Assembly (NCBI RefSeq): GCF_029873635.1
Contig: NC_080422.1
Span: 13,981,936-14,045,935 of the forward strand
From: Malania oleifera
Taxonomy: Eukaryota; Streptophyta; Magnoliopsida; Santalales; Ximeniaceae
Length of the DNA stretch: 64,000 nucleotides
Reading direction: 5' to 3'
Part shown: in pieces, positions 44,805 to 55,873 of the stretch
Layout: every line of letters begins with the position of its first letter
How positions within the stretch are numbered: the stretch's first letter is position 1
Translations under genes and position numbers: made by a program
The notes under the pieces: model-generated
The model's database searches: none
Seen by the model: the letters and a program-made list of their open reading frames with translations, nothing else
Told to the model about the DNA's origin: nothing

Positions 44805-46426
44805 GAGCATTTATTATTATTATTATAAAATATACTAATAAAGTATATAAATTATTATCTGATAATGATTTATTGAATTTTTCATATAACATTATTGAAT
44901 ATTAACTATTCAATATGAAAATTATTACCTAATCCATGAGAAGAGATTCTATATTATAATAAAATGATATATTTAGCTTATTAAAGTGTCCAATTGGTAT
45001 TGTTATTTAAGTGTTATAATTAATATATATGAGTTAAACCATTATTAGTATAATTTAATAAATCTAAATTGCAAAAACACCGAACAAATACAAGTAGTTT
45101 TTACTAGCATGAAAATTTATTTTACTGTCAAAAAAATGATCTAGCAACTGCAAGTGGTCTTTAGTTAGATACACATTTTATTATAATATATTGTTCAGAT
45201 ATTATATTTGTTCTAAAATATTTGAATGAAATGTGTAGACTAAAAATTTTTTCCTCAAATTTTTAACATTTAAAATCCCCTTCGATGTGTTTAACAACTG
45301 CATTTAGTCGTTCCGTTGCAAGCGTAGCGTAGACTTATTTACCAGTTATATACAAAGTTTGAAATTGGTAAAAACATTTCTTATATCTCTTTTATTTTTT
45401 AGAAATTTTAGGAATATAATTATTTTAATTTATTTTTAAAAAATATTTTCTAATTTTCTTCTATAATTTTTAATTAACTATAAAATTACCACCATGTTTT
45501 CTAATTTTTCTATTTGAAAGAGCTACAACTTCCTCAACTCTCAACCAAGCTGTATGGTGTGAAAGTTTGAATTATAGAATGATAGATGGAAGTCCCCAGT
45601 CAACTTAATGTGGACTGTACGTTCCATCATCCTTTTCTGGCAAATACAAATGTTACAAGTAGCCCTCAATTTGCAAAATGGACAGAAGAAAGAAAAGACT
45701 TGAAAGACTTCCAGCTCCATATCAGTCCAAGGTCCCAACTATATTTCCTGAGGCTTATTTCCTTCTTCTATTTTTCTTCCTGGGCTAGAGTTTTGAGTCC
45801 TACTAATCATTGCTGATCTGGAAATAGAGGGAAGTCATGGTGACATGGCACTCCACAATTGGCAATACAATCAAGACCCAACCAATCTCAGAATGCCACA
45901 TCAGCCACGATGGCATCCCACACAACATATTAAATGTTTGCAAGTGGATATAAAAGATCTATATTCCAGCTTCCAGGCCAGTGCATATCAACAATGTACT
46001 CAGGAGCAGATAAAATTTATGTTCGAGTAACCTAAAAATGGAAATGGAAATGAAAATGAGGAAATCAATTGATCTTGCACATTAATTTTGTAGAAAAGAT
46101 TACCACTGAGAATGAAGATGAACAAAGGAAAGTTAGACATGCTAATGCAATCTACACAAACGAGATGGAGACAAAATTTGCAGCTTTTACAAGTAGTAAA
46201 TTTAACTTAGGGTCTTGGATTTGAATTTGTGTGGATTTTGAAAAGATGCAACACAAAATTGCATTAAATTTTGTCCAAATCCATCCAAATTCAAATTCAA
46301 GACCCGAAATTTATGATAACAATTGTAGGATGAGTATTTATATACAATGTACAACCACATCTAACCACAACAATAAGTTCTCAGGACAAATGAAACCTTG
46401 AACAGGATAATGTCTTTAGTTACTCT
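44804..46426. other. Host-like intergenic region downstream of the La gene
   Basis: AT-rich to about 45540, then a more mixed composition. No gene was recognised. GGATATAAAAGA near 45948 is TATA-like on the plus strand, preceded by CACATCAGCCACGATGG near 45898, but no convincing coding region follows. ORFs 45586-45816 and 45845-46030 show no known domain. The part nearest 46426 is presumably the La 3' untranslated region. Confidence 0.5.
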
Positions 46427-46541
46427 TCAAGCCATTTCAATCTTCTGAGTTTTGTTTGGCCTCCCAATCATAGGATCATTTTCTTTGGAGCGATGGCGTT
46501 TTCCTTCAAAGTGTCTTCCATCCCTATTCGGTCCACCTCCC
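46427..46541 (-). CDS. LA1: La protein gene, last coding exon
   Basis: The minus-strand acceptor (TTTGCAG) at 46542 opens a 115-bp exon that ends in TGA at 46429-46427. The first base completes a Trp codon begun in the previous exon. The product is Gly/Arg/Lys-rich, GGGPNRDGRHFEGKRHRSKE, then RPNKTQKIE at the end, the basic tail of plant La proteins, which carries the nuclear-localisation and RNA-contact residues. The phase fits the exon at 46732-46810 exactly. There is no stop or frameshift. Confidence 0.78.
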
Positions 46542-46731
46542 CTGCAAAGAATAAATGAGAATATTGCCTTTCAGAAGAAAACCATAATGGCCTTGTTATT
46601 ATAGAACACCCAACATCTTTGAATGCCAAAAGTACTAATGGCAATTGGAGCATATTAACTCCTATTTCTCCATTGTCTATGTCTACGCAAATAATAATTC
46701 AAACAAAGAACATATTGCTGCATACACATAC

Positions 46732-46810
46732 CATCCCCGAGCACCTTTATTTTCATAAGATCTTTCTCGATTACCACAGATATGTTTCCAATATTCTCGT
46801 TCAGCCTTGC
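46732..46810 (-). CDS. LA1: La protein gene, penultimate exon
   Basis: A 79-bp minus-strand exon lies between a TTTCAG acceptor and a GTATGT donor. With one base from the upstream exon it encodes GKAEREYWKHICGNRERSYE, then NKGARG and the first two bases of a Trp codon. The E-x-EYW helix after the second RNA-recognition motif is a hallmark of La proteins (the extra helix of the xRRM). The reading phases at both junctions agree with the neighbouring exons. Confidence 0.78.
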
Positions 46811-48227
46811 CTGAAAGCACAACAATCATGAAATCTTTCAATTACCTAAGAAACAGAGGAACTTGCTTTCTAGTCTCACCCCAAGAGGTGTGTCCACAAA
46901 GAGGACTATCAAAGCTAAATGCATCAAGATCAAATGTGTCTGGACTCAGGAGCTCAGATAGTCAGATTTGATAAATTAATCTTGCATTTTCATTTCCCAT
47001 AACCCAGCCACCCACGCGCCCCCCAACCCAAAAAAAAAAAAACCAAAACAAAACAAAATAACTCTATAAAAACTTGGGAAAATGGCATAAGGTCCAAATA
47101 TCATTTCATAATTCTAATATTCACCAATATTAATAAATTCAAGTTTGAACTTTAGTTCTATTCACTAGGTAGAAAAGCAAACATGTTCGAGCTCAAGACA
47201 AGACTTGAACCCAAGCCTAGGTTGCAACCTACCAAAGGCCTTGCTAAAATTTCTATAGAAAGTTACATGCACAAATACAGGTGCTAAAGGTTCCAGCCCT
47301 CATATTTAAAATTTAAAACTATAGATGACATCAAGCCATTAATCATGCGCATATATTAGTTCGAGAGCTTCTTTCTCCAGAATTTTTAGCATTTTGGTAG
47401 TAACAACAAGAATACTCTTTGGAAATGTGCTACAACTGCAGTAGTATGGTATAACTGGTTCAAGCATAATGCTAGGCTTTTCAAGGGGCAACTAATTTCT
47501 CCAGGTTAGTTTGAAGTACAATTATCTTCTTGGTTTTGCTTTGATACCCTACTTATGGGGCTTTGGAAGGAGTGCCTTTGGTCAATAAGCAAAGAAACTG
47601 GTGGGTTTTGCTTCATTAGCGGTTTCTTTATTATTTTCCTCTTCTGTTTTTAATTGATTCAGCAAGATATCTTGTCCTCCATTTTTGTACTCTTTCTTCC
47701 CCCTCTTTAACAAATTTCTTTGATTATCAAAACGAAAGGGTGCATCTGCAGGAAATCAAAATTTAACTTAGCTATCTTAAAATACTATCAGTAAACATGT
47801 GTTCCTTCATAGAAAAAGATCTGATCACACATAGAAGAAATACACCAACAGGAAGACAAAGCACCTCCCTGAAACAAAACAAAACAAAAAGGCTCAAAAG
47901 ATAAAAAGCAAAGAGAGGGAGGGAGGACACATCAATGCCACCCCACCCAAAAAAAAAAGCACAAAACAAAACAAAATGCCTAAATTCAAAATAAAACCAC
48001 AATGTTCCAAAGCAAATTAGGATAAGTGATCTTATCCAAGTAAATCCTCTCATTTCTCTCAATCCATAACACTCAAAAAGGATGTAAAACAAGCAAATTT
48101 CCACAAACATGTATGCCTTCAAATCCAGAAAATTCCAGAGTAGGAACCCAGCATAGTGTGAGTCCATAAAATAATGGCTGGCAATATTAAAGATTCATCC
48201 AAAATGCATAAGCAGTTATGCACTTAC
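46811..48227 (-). other. La gene intron with L1 remnant
   Basis: This intron separates the 79-bp and 148-bp exons. It contains A-rich runs near 47030-47060 and 47935-47965 and an L1-like fragment at 47396-47745. No further exon was seen, since the phases of the flanking exons already match. Confidence 0.6.
47396..47745 (+). mobile_element. L1-type LINE 3' fragment
   Basis: A plus-strand reading has LWKCATTAVVWYNWFKHNAR with LFKG, then WKECLWSISKETGGF, resembling the zinc-binding reverse transcriptase tail of plant L1 elements. TTTTGTACTCTTTCTTCCCC and TTTAACAAATTTCTTTGATT then resemble their 3' ends, followed by a short A-containing stretch. Only a few hundred bases remain. Assignment is by motif resemblance. 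Confidence 0.5.
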
Positions 48228-48375
48228 CAGCAACTGCTTCTACAGAGGCAATGAATGTTTTAACAGGCAGACCGCCTTCTCTTACAAATTCTGCCGCAGC
48301 ACGCGCCTTAATAGCAGCTTCTGGTTCTTCAAAACGCACGTAACCTGAATCTACTCCCACAGTGTAGTCAACGTA
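48228..48375 (-). CDS. LA1: La protein gene, RRM2-encoding exon
   Basis: A 148-bp minus-strand exon with TTGCAG acceptor and GTAAGT donor encodes YVDYTVGVDSGYVRFEEPEA, then AIKARAAAEFVREGGLPVKT and FIASVEAVA. DSGYVRFE is the RNP1-like strand and KARAAA the following helix of the second RNA-recognition motif of La proteins. La binds the 3' oligo-U ends of nascent RNA polymerase III transcripts in the nucleus and protects them. Upstream exons are not visible; the next intron holds a nest of transposons and they may lie beyond 64000. There is no stop in frame, so the gene may be functional. Confidence 0.85.
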
Positions 48376-48718
48376 CTGCAAGCAATAACATAAATCAGTT
48401 TGTCATAATCTATCTTGAGTTCTCAGGATAAAAGTTTAGAGGTCAAAGCATGCTCATTGTGCAATTTGTGCTGCTGAGCTTTCATGAACACATGTTTCTT
48501 AACAAATGATGAAACCAGGCAGTTAGTACTACAGAACGCTCATAATTTTCCAGAAGTTATTATAAATGCAGGACAATATTCCAGAAGCACATCTGAGTTC
48601 TCAAGGTACTGATATCAGAGCAGAAACCATTTGAGTTCAACCCACCCCACATCAAATACTTCATCCCAGTAAGATATTCTGAAAAGATGCAAAATATCAA
48701 CATCATCATGGGAAGAAA
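48376..48718 (-). other. La gene intron sequence up to the hAT insertion
   Basis: No coding signal was seen. The last 8 bp, GGAAGAAA at 48711-48718, is one copy of the hAT target duplication. Confidence 0.6.
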
Positions 48719-49381
48719 ACAAGTAAGCACCAATACCAATACGGGATACAGACATGACAGATATAGATACAGAGATTTTGTAAAAATAAGTAAACAATCC
48801 GGCCAGGATATGTTAATTAATATAAGAACTATATATTTAGCATGTTTAAAATGAAAAATATTGGCAGTAATAGGCATCATTCATGCTCAATAATGAATTG
48901 CATAACCACGAACAACTCATATTAAAGAACCGAAAGGAACATTCATCATTCATCATTCATCAACAATCAAAAAGTGGTCCAAGCCTTCAAGGCTTCCCAG
49001 AAAAATACAAAAATATTTGTCCAACTACAAATCTAATTAGCACATCAACACAATAAGTCATAAGACATCCATCAACCATGCATCATCATTTTCACCGTCT
49101 CTGAAAAACAGACCTCCATATCTAGTTCATCAAGGGAAAGACTCACAATCTCAAGCACATCTGAAATGCTCATCCTAAGTATCTTCTCCAATGTCCCACA
49201 TCATGTTTGGTCCTCTTGTATTCTTCAATTTTCCTTGATAAAAGCTGAAGATTAGCATGCACATTTACCAAATTTTCAGCACTTTTTCCCACCATCTTGT
49301 CCCACTTCAATGAGTGGATAAATGAGTAGGTACTCCAATCTCACAAGTCACAACATTAGGATGAGCAAGGTTGTCCTAGAA

Positions 49382-49760
49382 CATAGTAACCAAAAAATGC
49401 TAAAACCTTAGCAAACTACATATTGGTAAAAATGTTCCAAATGTGGAACATTTTCATTTCGAAACGCTAAATCTAACAATCCAAAGTTTTGTTTGAATAT
49501 GTTTCACATAACATATTCTTTTTCATTAATTAAAGTGGAGAATTATCACATGGTAATTCCATTGCAATCCACTATTAATCTCTTTCACATAAGAATATCT
49601 CTTCTAGATTTTGAAAGACTTCAATATCCTTGAAAAAATATACAAGGGCCATTACATATTTTTCATGAATATAGATGTAAGTATACCCCTAACATTCCAA
49701 ATTTTAGAGCATGTGTCGCACCACGATCCCGTTCCCGTTCCATGAACAAAAACATCCCAA
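49382..49760. mobile_element. 379-bp non-autonomous insert with 9-bp duplication
   Basis: GTCCTAGAA occurs on both sides (49373-49381 and 49761-49769). Without the insert and one copy, the transposase reading joins across the conserved hATC block. A 9-bp duplication is typical of Mutator-like elements, but I see no matching terminal inverted repeats, so the superfamily is open. Confidence 0.68.
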
Positions 49761-50696
49761 GTCCTAGAAGCTTGGAGGCTATTGATTGAAGCACGCATGC
49801 TCATGCGCCATGAAAATACCACCAAGAGTTTTGTACCAAAGTGTACCTATCTTGTATGGATCCAGGTCTACCAAACACATCCATGAACCCAGAAAATCTA
49901 GCAAATTCCACCTTAGCTTTCTTCCTATTCTTGGGATAAGGAAAAAATCTTCAAATATATTTGTTCCTTTCCTCAAAAATTTCACAATCTACATGTGGAG
50001 CAAAAGGATTTGTACCCCTCTGAAAATTTACATAGGTTTTTTAGGAAAGGGGGTAATATGCATATAATTTATGGAACATGAAAAATAATAAAAAGATTAC
50101 CTCAAATTCAAGGATTTAGCCAAGCAATGAAGTAATTTTTTGTCCATCAAGCAACTAATATGTTATACGCCACCTCATAAAAGGATGATGAATCTCCAGC
50201 TACCAAGCATTCATGCTGATATATTGAATTCCTCACTTCTTCAATCATGGTGTCCCATATTTCATATATCAAGTGCAAAATAGATTTATCAGTATCAGCT
50301 ACTCGAATCTTATCATAAATACAAATCGTGAAAGATAAAATGTAATCAACTTTTCCCCACCAAACATCATTTAAAATGAATTGTTTCACATGCATAGCTT
50401 TCCCCCTTTCAGAATATCGTCTTCTTTATAAAAAGCCCACTCACCACTAATGAACATGGTCTGGGGACTTCTCTTTATCAACTTCATCTTTTCTAGCATA
50501 ACTACTACAGAAGCAAACCCAGTATCAAACTATAGCAAGTAATTTGAGCGGCACATATTCATTAAAAATTGATAATCTCAAGGAGTGATTTGTGATAAAA
50601 GTTCAAATGAATGAAGCATCCTCTGCCACATTAGTGATCCATAAGCAATTTCATTTTGCTCAATATTTTTTGCTGCACAAATATTCTTCAAAGTGA

Positions 50697-50811
50697 GATT
50701 AAGTGTGCACACGACGCATGGAGTCTAAAAAATATGTGGATAATTAGACTAAAGATTAAATGTGCACATGACACATGAGAGTCCAAAAAATATATGGATA
50801 ATTAGACTCCA
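50697..50811 (-). repeat. 57-bp in-frame tandem duplication in hAT transposase
   Basis: GATTAAGTGTGCACACGACG at 50697 recurs at 50754 with several mismatches. The period of 57 bp keeps the frame and duplicates 19 residues around the HxxCVHTLNL block. Confidence 0.75.
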
Positions 50812-51908
50812 TAATTGATCTCGCAGCCTTCATTACAGGTGCATTATCAATAATAATTTGGACCGTATTTTCTTATCCAACATCTCCAACAAAATCCAAA
50901 ATCAACTGTGCAATGTAATGCTTGTCCTTGTTTTTCTAATTCCATCAAGAAAACTTAGTCCCCTCCTATTATAGCCATAAAATTACCAATGGCCTTTTTT
51001 GTGGATCAGTCCACCCATCAGACACAATGTCCACGCCTTTTTCTTTCCAAGTAAGACCTTATTGATTGCAACTTCCCCTCAATGTGTGCCTTCTCTTTCT
51101 ATATAAGAGTTGCCCTCAAAGCATTATATCCTTAAGTAACAAAACCAACAATATTATTGCTGGCGGCATAAGTATTTGCTTCCATAATATGAATTTCTAG
51201 CAAAGTGGAAGGGTAGACCTCCCAACTAAAACATTCTTGCAATCAAGCATTTCAAATGGTTCATCACCTCCATTTGAAATGCCTTCTCCAACAAAGAATT
51301 TCCAAGCGCTCTTTTCCTCTTAAACAAAGATGAATCCGAGGTAATAGATTCGCCAAGAAGTGGTGGCGGAGCGGGGCAAGGCAACAACACTTGCTTAGGC
51401 TTTTTCCTATTTTCCTTTTCACTTTTGAATCTTTGCTTCTCGACATGATACTCCATAGACACCTTAGAACATGCCTTTATGCCTAACCCTGGAATTTTCA
51501 ATAAATGAGCTTTTACTCTAGAATATGAACCCTTGTAAGTGGAGTTTCCACCTCGCTCACCCAATTTCCCTATTTTAGTAACATAAAGAGGGGCATTATC
51601 ATCCAATGCAACAGTAGCAAATTTACCGCTGATAGAAGAACAGAATGAAGAACTCTCTGAAGCCATAACTGTCACAAAATATTCACTAATTCAGCTCACT
51701 CTAATCACAATCAAATAAAGAATTAAAGAAATGAAAGCAAACTGCTATGTTCATAACTAATATCATATTAAGCTCAATACCATCCACCAATTTTTTTTTA
51801 GATACAAATACACACACAAAAAATAAAAAAGGCTGAGTGGCGGAGCCATGTGCAAACTTTGATATTTTGTATTTAACCATCAAAATAGGCGAAGCAGCAA
51901 AGCCATGT

Positions 51909-52289
51909 TGATACGGGGGCAACATCAAGGTTCTGCAGCCATGGAGAAGTTAGAAGAGAGGACGGCAGGGAAAGGGAGGAGAGGAGATACCTAGGGGAAA
52001 ACTCACTTTCAATTCCAATTCAAATTCATCAACTATTTCCTACAACATGGCTTTCACACACTATTTATAAGAAAACCTCCAAGCACATGAAATTACACAC
52101 ATACCCCTAAAACTACATAGCATTACAAACATAACCCTAGAATACACAACTACTACAAACAAGCCTTAAACAACTAACTAAGCACATTTGGGTTTTAGGC
52201 CCAATAAACCATTCACCCTATTCTTTGACATAGGCCTTCTAATTGGGTTTGAATGATCCATCTAAATACCCACTTCTCATCTTACATCA
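51909..52289 (-). repeat. 3' LTR of the gag-protease element
   Basis: The minus strand starts TGATGTAAGATGAGAAG at 52289. It matches 55874-56301, including AAGGTTCTGCAGCCATGG and CACACTATTTATAA on the plus strand. The latter gives a TATAAATAGTG promoter on the minus strand. Confidence 0.9.
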
Positions 52290-52430
52290 ACTCCCTCCTT
52301 CCAAAAAGAACTTGACTTTGTCGAGTTTGGGAAAATACCAAGGAGTCCATAACCATGAATAGAGTCATCTCGTTTCATAAGGAACCAACAATACGGCTCA
52401 ACTTGGTGAGTGGAAGAATTCGTGATGGCA

Positions 52431-52862
52431 TCAACTTATACTTCTTGTTGTCAATGGAGTGGGAATAAGAATTCTCACATCCAAAATGTTTGCCTTCCTA
52501 TCAAATAACCATGGTCGGCCCAAAAGGATATGACAAATTTTGAGAGGAAGGATATCACATTGCACTCTCTCCATAATGGAACCAATCTTGAAGGTAAGTA
52601 AGCAGCGATCATGCACCTTCAAGTTGGTATTATTCACCCACACAATTTTGTATGGTTTGAGATGAGACTTAACTTCCAAACTTAACTTCTTCACAGCTTC
52701 TTCAGAAACTACATTTGTGCAACTACCAAGATTGATAACCAAAGTACAAAGTTGATTTTGGCATATAACTTGAGTTTGAAAGATGTTGGTCTGCCTCCAC
52801 TTCTCCGTCCCTATAACCCTATGGGAAGAGAGCATATGTCGAAGCACTAAACAAGTTTTCAA
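52431..52862 (-). pseudogene. Gypsy-type aspartic protease with altered active site
   Basis: A 143-codon reading has NIFQTQVICQNQLCTLVIN, then LGSCTNVVSEEAVKKLSLEV and CHILLGRPWLFDRKANILDV. The family has Asp at the position of the Asn in VINLGSCTNVVS, so the catalytic residue is lost (one base, GAT/GAC to AAT). HILLGRPWLFDR is the second conserved block. This member cannot be an active protease. Confidence 0.82.
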
Positions 52863-53038
52863 ATTGCCATCATCATTAAGTCACTTAGAATTTCTATTTC
52901 AGCTTCAACTACTTGAGTATCATCATCTTATTCTTCTTGTTTTTCCGTAATAGCAATGAATTGATTAGGACATTGTGCAGCTCAATGTCCAAAATCTTGA
53001 GATTTGAGTGATGGTTGGCTCTTAGAAGTTGTTCCAGC

Positions 53039-53190
53039 TATTAGCAACACACTCCCCTCAATCAATTCCACCCATGAAGACACTTCAGCAAATCATGAAG
53101 AAATCAATTCCACCCATTAAGACACTTGAATTCCACCCACATAAAGAAATCAATTCCATCCATGAACAAACTTCAACAAATCCCTTACCA
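53039..53190 (+). repeat. Minisatellite in TRIM LTR
   Basis: A roughly 30-bp unit around AATTCCACCCATGAAGACAC is repeated 3-4 times in the first LTR and more often (about six times) in the second (53680-53850), explaining their length difference. It lies upstream of the CTATAAATA box. Confidence 0.8.
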
Positions 53191-54066
53191 ATTAAAGAAG
53201 AATTCAAACATTCAAACTGTTGCTCCATATTTATTGAAGATCTGATTCCAATCTTTAAGGAGCCGAATTTTTTGAAATTCAAAATACCACAACTACATCA
53301 TTCGTGCCCTATAAATACCCATGCGTGTGTCCTCTCTAAAGTATGTAGTGTTCACGGCTCAGTTTTTGAATTCATGTTTCAGTTTTTCTTTATGGTATCA
53401 GAGCCATTGTGAACACTGTCAAAAAAAAAAAAAATCCCAGCCATTGTATTATCCATATCACCATTATGTACACTACATATCAATGCTACATCATAGCATG
53501 GCTCAATTGCAGAAGCAAAAGTCATCAACAGATCAACTACTTTCGGAAAGAAGATCAGGCAAGAATAGAAAAACATATCTGCACCCTCAAAGGCCACTCT
53601 TCATTATATTTCGCAACAAACTTTGCCTCCAACCCTGGCAAAGTTTGCAGGAGGGTATTAGCAACACACTCCCTTCAATCAATTCCATCCATGAAGACAT
53701 TAATTCCACCCATGAAGACACTTCAGCAAATCATGAAGAAATCAATTCCACCCATGAAAACACTTCAATTCCACTCACATGAAGAAATCAATTCCACCCA
53801 TGAAGACACTTCTCCATCCATGAAGACACTTCAGCAAATCCCTCACCAATTAAAGAAGAATTCAAACATTTAAACCGTTGTTGCACACTTATTGAAGATC
53901 TGATTCCAATCTTTAAGGAGCCGAATTTTTTGAAATTCAAAATACCACAACTGTATCATTCATCCCCTATAAATATTCATGCTTGTGTTCTCTCTAAAGT
54001 ATGTCGTGTCACAGCTCAATATTTGAATAAAAATATCATTGTTCTTTATGTTTCAGTTTTTCTTTA
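53039..54066 (+). mobile_element. TRIM-like miniature LTR retrotransposon
   Basis: Two direct repeats, 53039-53392 and 53656-54066, start TATTAGCAACACAC and end TTTTTCTTTA. The 263-bp interior opens with TGGTATCAGAGCC (initiator-Met primer site) at 53393 and ends in a purine-rich TTTGCAGGAGGG. The flanks CCAGC (53034-53038) and CCGGC (54067-54071) form a one-mismatch 5-bp duplication. Each LTR has a CTATAAATA box. No coding capacity is needed or seen. This is the TRIM layout; LTR ends lack canonical TG/CA. Confidence 0.82.
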
Positions 54067-54202
54067 CCGGCATGCTCAAGAGTCTTCGAAGAAGTATTGG
54101 TTTGATCACCTTTACCCAACTGATCAACTGTCTTCTCTTGTACAACTCCACTAGCACTCTTCTCAAATCGAAGGGCTAATATAGCTCTAGGAGGATTGTG
54201 TT

Positions 54203-54960
54203 TCATGTCCTCCTCAATCTAACTGGCAACCTGTGTTGCATCCCCAACTGTAATGGACATGCAGCAAGTTTGGAGGCAATAGCTAACTTCAACCCTTTTC
54301 TGTACAAAGCTATCATAACGTCCTCTTTCCATTCTATATCAGCACGTGTAGCCAAATGATAGAATCTACTAGTGTACTCCGTCACTGTCTTTTCTTCTTG
54401 CTTCAAACCAAAGAGCTAGAGATGAACATGTTGCTGATGATTGGGAGGCACAAATTGCTCCTGCATGGCGCACTTCATTTCATCCCACATTGTAATCTCA
54501 CCAAATCTCCTTCTTTTAAAGATCTCCCTTTATTTAATCCACCAAATTCGAGCAGCTCCCTTCAATTTTGATTTAGAAAAGTACAACTTTCTAACCTCAT
54601 TCATGTCATACTATCGGAAATAATACTCCAAGGAATAGATCCAATATTAAAATTCATCAGGAGAGCCATCACCATTGAAATCTAAGACTTCTAGTTTAAT
54701 TCCTTCACTCAAATGATTACTTCGGCCTTCACAAAACTCAAGCATAAGGGACAGTAGCTATTTCACCATCTTGTTTGGTAGAAAATTCCATGGGCCTTTT
54801 TCCTAAGACTGCAACTTTGGTTGTTAGCCTATTCAAAGCACCAGTAATAGTCTTCAAAGCATTTTCCATATTTTGTACCCTCCAAGATAACAAATCCACC
54901 TTTGCAGACAATTCAACATTGATCACCATGATGCAATTATGTGAAGCAAATCACAAACTT
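54203..54960 (-). pseudogene. Gypsy-type gag of the gag-protease element
   Basis: The minus-strand reading 54929-54738 has a coiled-coil-like SAKVDLLSWRVQNMENALKT. A broken middle part has DGSPDEFYYWI and KGAARIWW. The reading 54406-54203 has KQEEKTVTEYTSRFYHLATR and DVMIALYRKGL, the retrotransposon gag core. A half zinc knuckle, FGH then AAQCPNQF, lies near 53000-52960 beyond the TRIM. Confidence 0.83.
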
Positions 54961-55858
54961 CCCTTTTAATTATTTAAGAACAATCCTCAAGTCACCTTTA
55001 ATCTTGAGTATCACACAAATATGAAACAAATTCACTAGCGAAACTCGCAAATTCAGCAAACCTGATTTTTTTATGTTAGTAGGAGCAATTTTAGGGTTTC
55101 GTGCCAAAATTATCGTGCTTGCTTGCAAAATTTTGTGTCCTCAACAAAATATCTCCTTGCAAGTCAAAATATCGTGGCGAAAATCCAAAACATAGTGGTT
55201 GGAGCAAATTCTCACGAAAATGGAACCAGGAGATGACTCAGGCAGAGTCCCACTAGTAGGTTGTCGGCGCTTGGAGCGTGTGGTTGCCGTAGTTAAGTCT
55301 CAGGCAATGAAACTTTGGTCAAGGGAAGATTAGAGGATGAGTTTGTCAATGGTGTTGTTGGTGTGACGAAAAAAGCACAAGAGGTTAGGGTTTTTGAAGA
55401 ACCGACAGTTGGAGATGTTTGGCTGGCGCATAAGGGTTCTTCCAGTGGTTTGACAACGATGAAAACTTCAGGGTGAGAGTTTTGTAGGGTTTTGTTTTCA
55501 ATGGGGCAAATGGTGCTACAGGAAGGGTCTAGAAGGTGGTTTTTTAAAAAAAATGGGGACATAGATGGAATTTTCAAAAAATGCAGAGCTGCTTTTCATT
55601 TTTTTTTTTTTAACAATAATTTGAGGGCAAAGAAGAATCAGAGAGAGAATTATGAAGAGAAATAGAGAAAGAAGAAGGCAAGAAGGAAGAAGGAAGAAGA
55701 AGAAGAAAGAAGCAACAGCAGTAGAGGGAGATCGAATTTGCAGAACAATGAGGGAAGAATGGAATAAGAAGGAAGAGGAAGACAGGAGGAGGAAGAAATA
55801 GAAAAGAGAAGAGAGAGGAAAATGGGGGACAAAAATGGTAGAATAAAGATCAATATTG

Positions 55859-55871
55859 GGCTCTGATACCA
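55859..55871 (-). other. Primer binding site, initiator tRNA-Met (gag-protease element)
   Basis: The minus strand reads TGGTATCAGAGCC two bases after the LTR end. Confidence 0.92.
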
Positions 55872-55873
55872 AA

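Larger units (their letters stand above)
49060..51675 (-). pseudogene. hAT transposase (BED finger, DUF659, hATC dimerisation)
   Basis: The minus-strand reading 51675-51226 begins near MASESSSFCSSISGKFATVA and has the BED-like SYSRVKAHLLKIPGLGIKAC; the Cys pair expected just before it is missing. DUF659-like blocks follow in broken frames: HASCVHTLNLTLKNICAAKN near 50720-50680, and 50395-50147 with KSILHLIYEIWDTMIEEV. The hATC region reads VEFARFSGFMD and SIASKLLG near 49910-49770, then WSTYSFIHSLKWDKM and ENLVNVHANLQLLSRK at 49340-49230. A 379-bp insert splits hATC. A 57-bp in-frame duplication lies at 50697-50811. Confidence 0.85.

Noticed and set aside
44542-44838. 98-codon ORF with long Ser/Leu tail
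   Set aside because: The tail is the (CT)n microsatellite and the start has no similarity to a known family.
53039-54066. Cassandra-type TRIM carrying 5S rRNA
   Set aside because: No 5S internal promoter boxes were seen in the LTRs, so it is a different TRIM.
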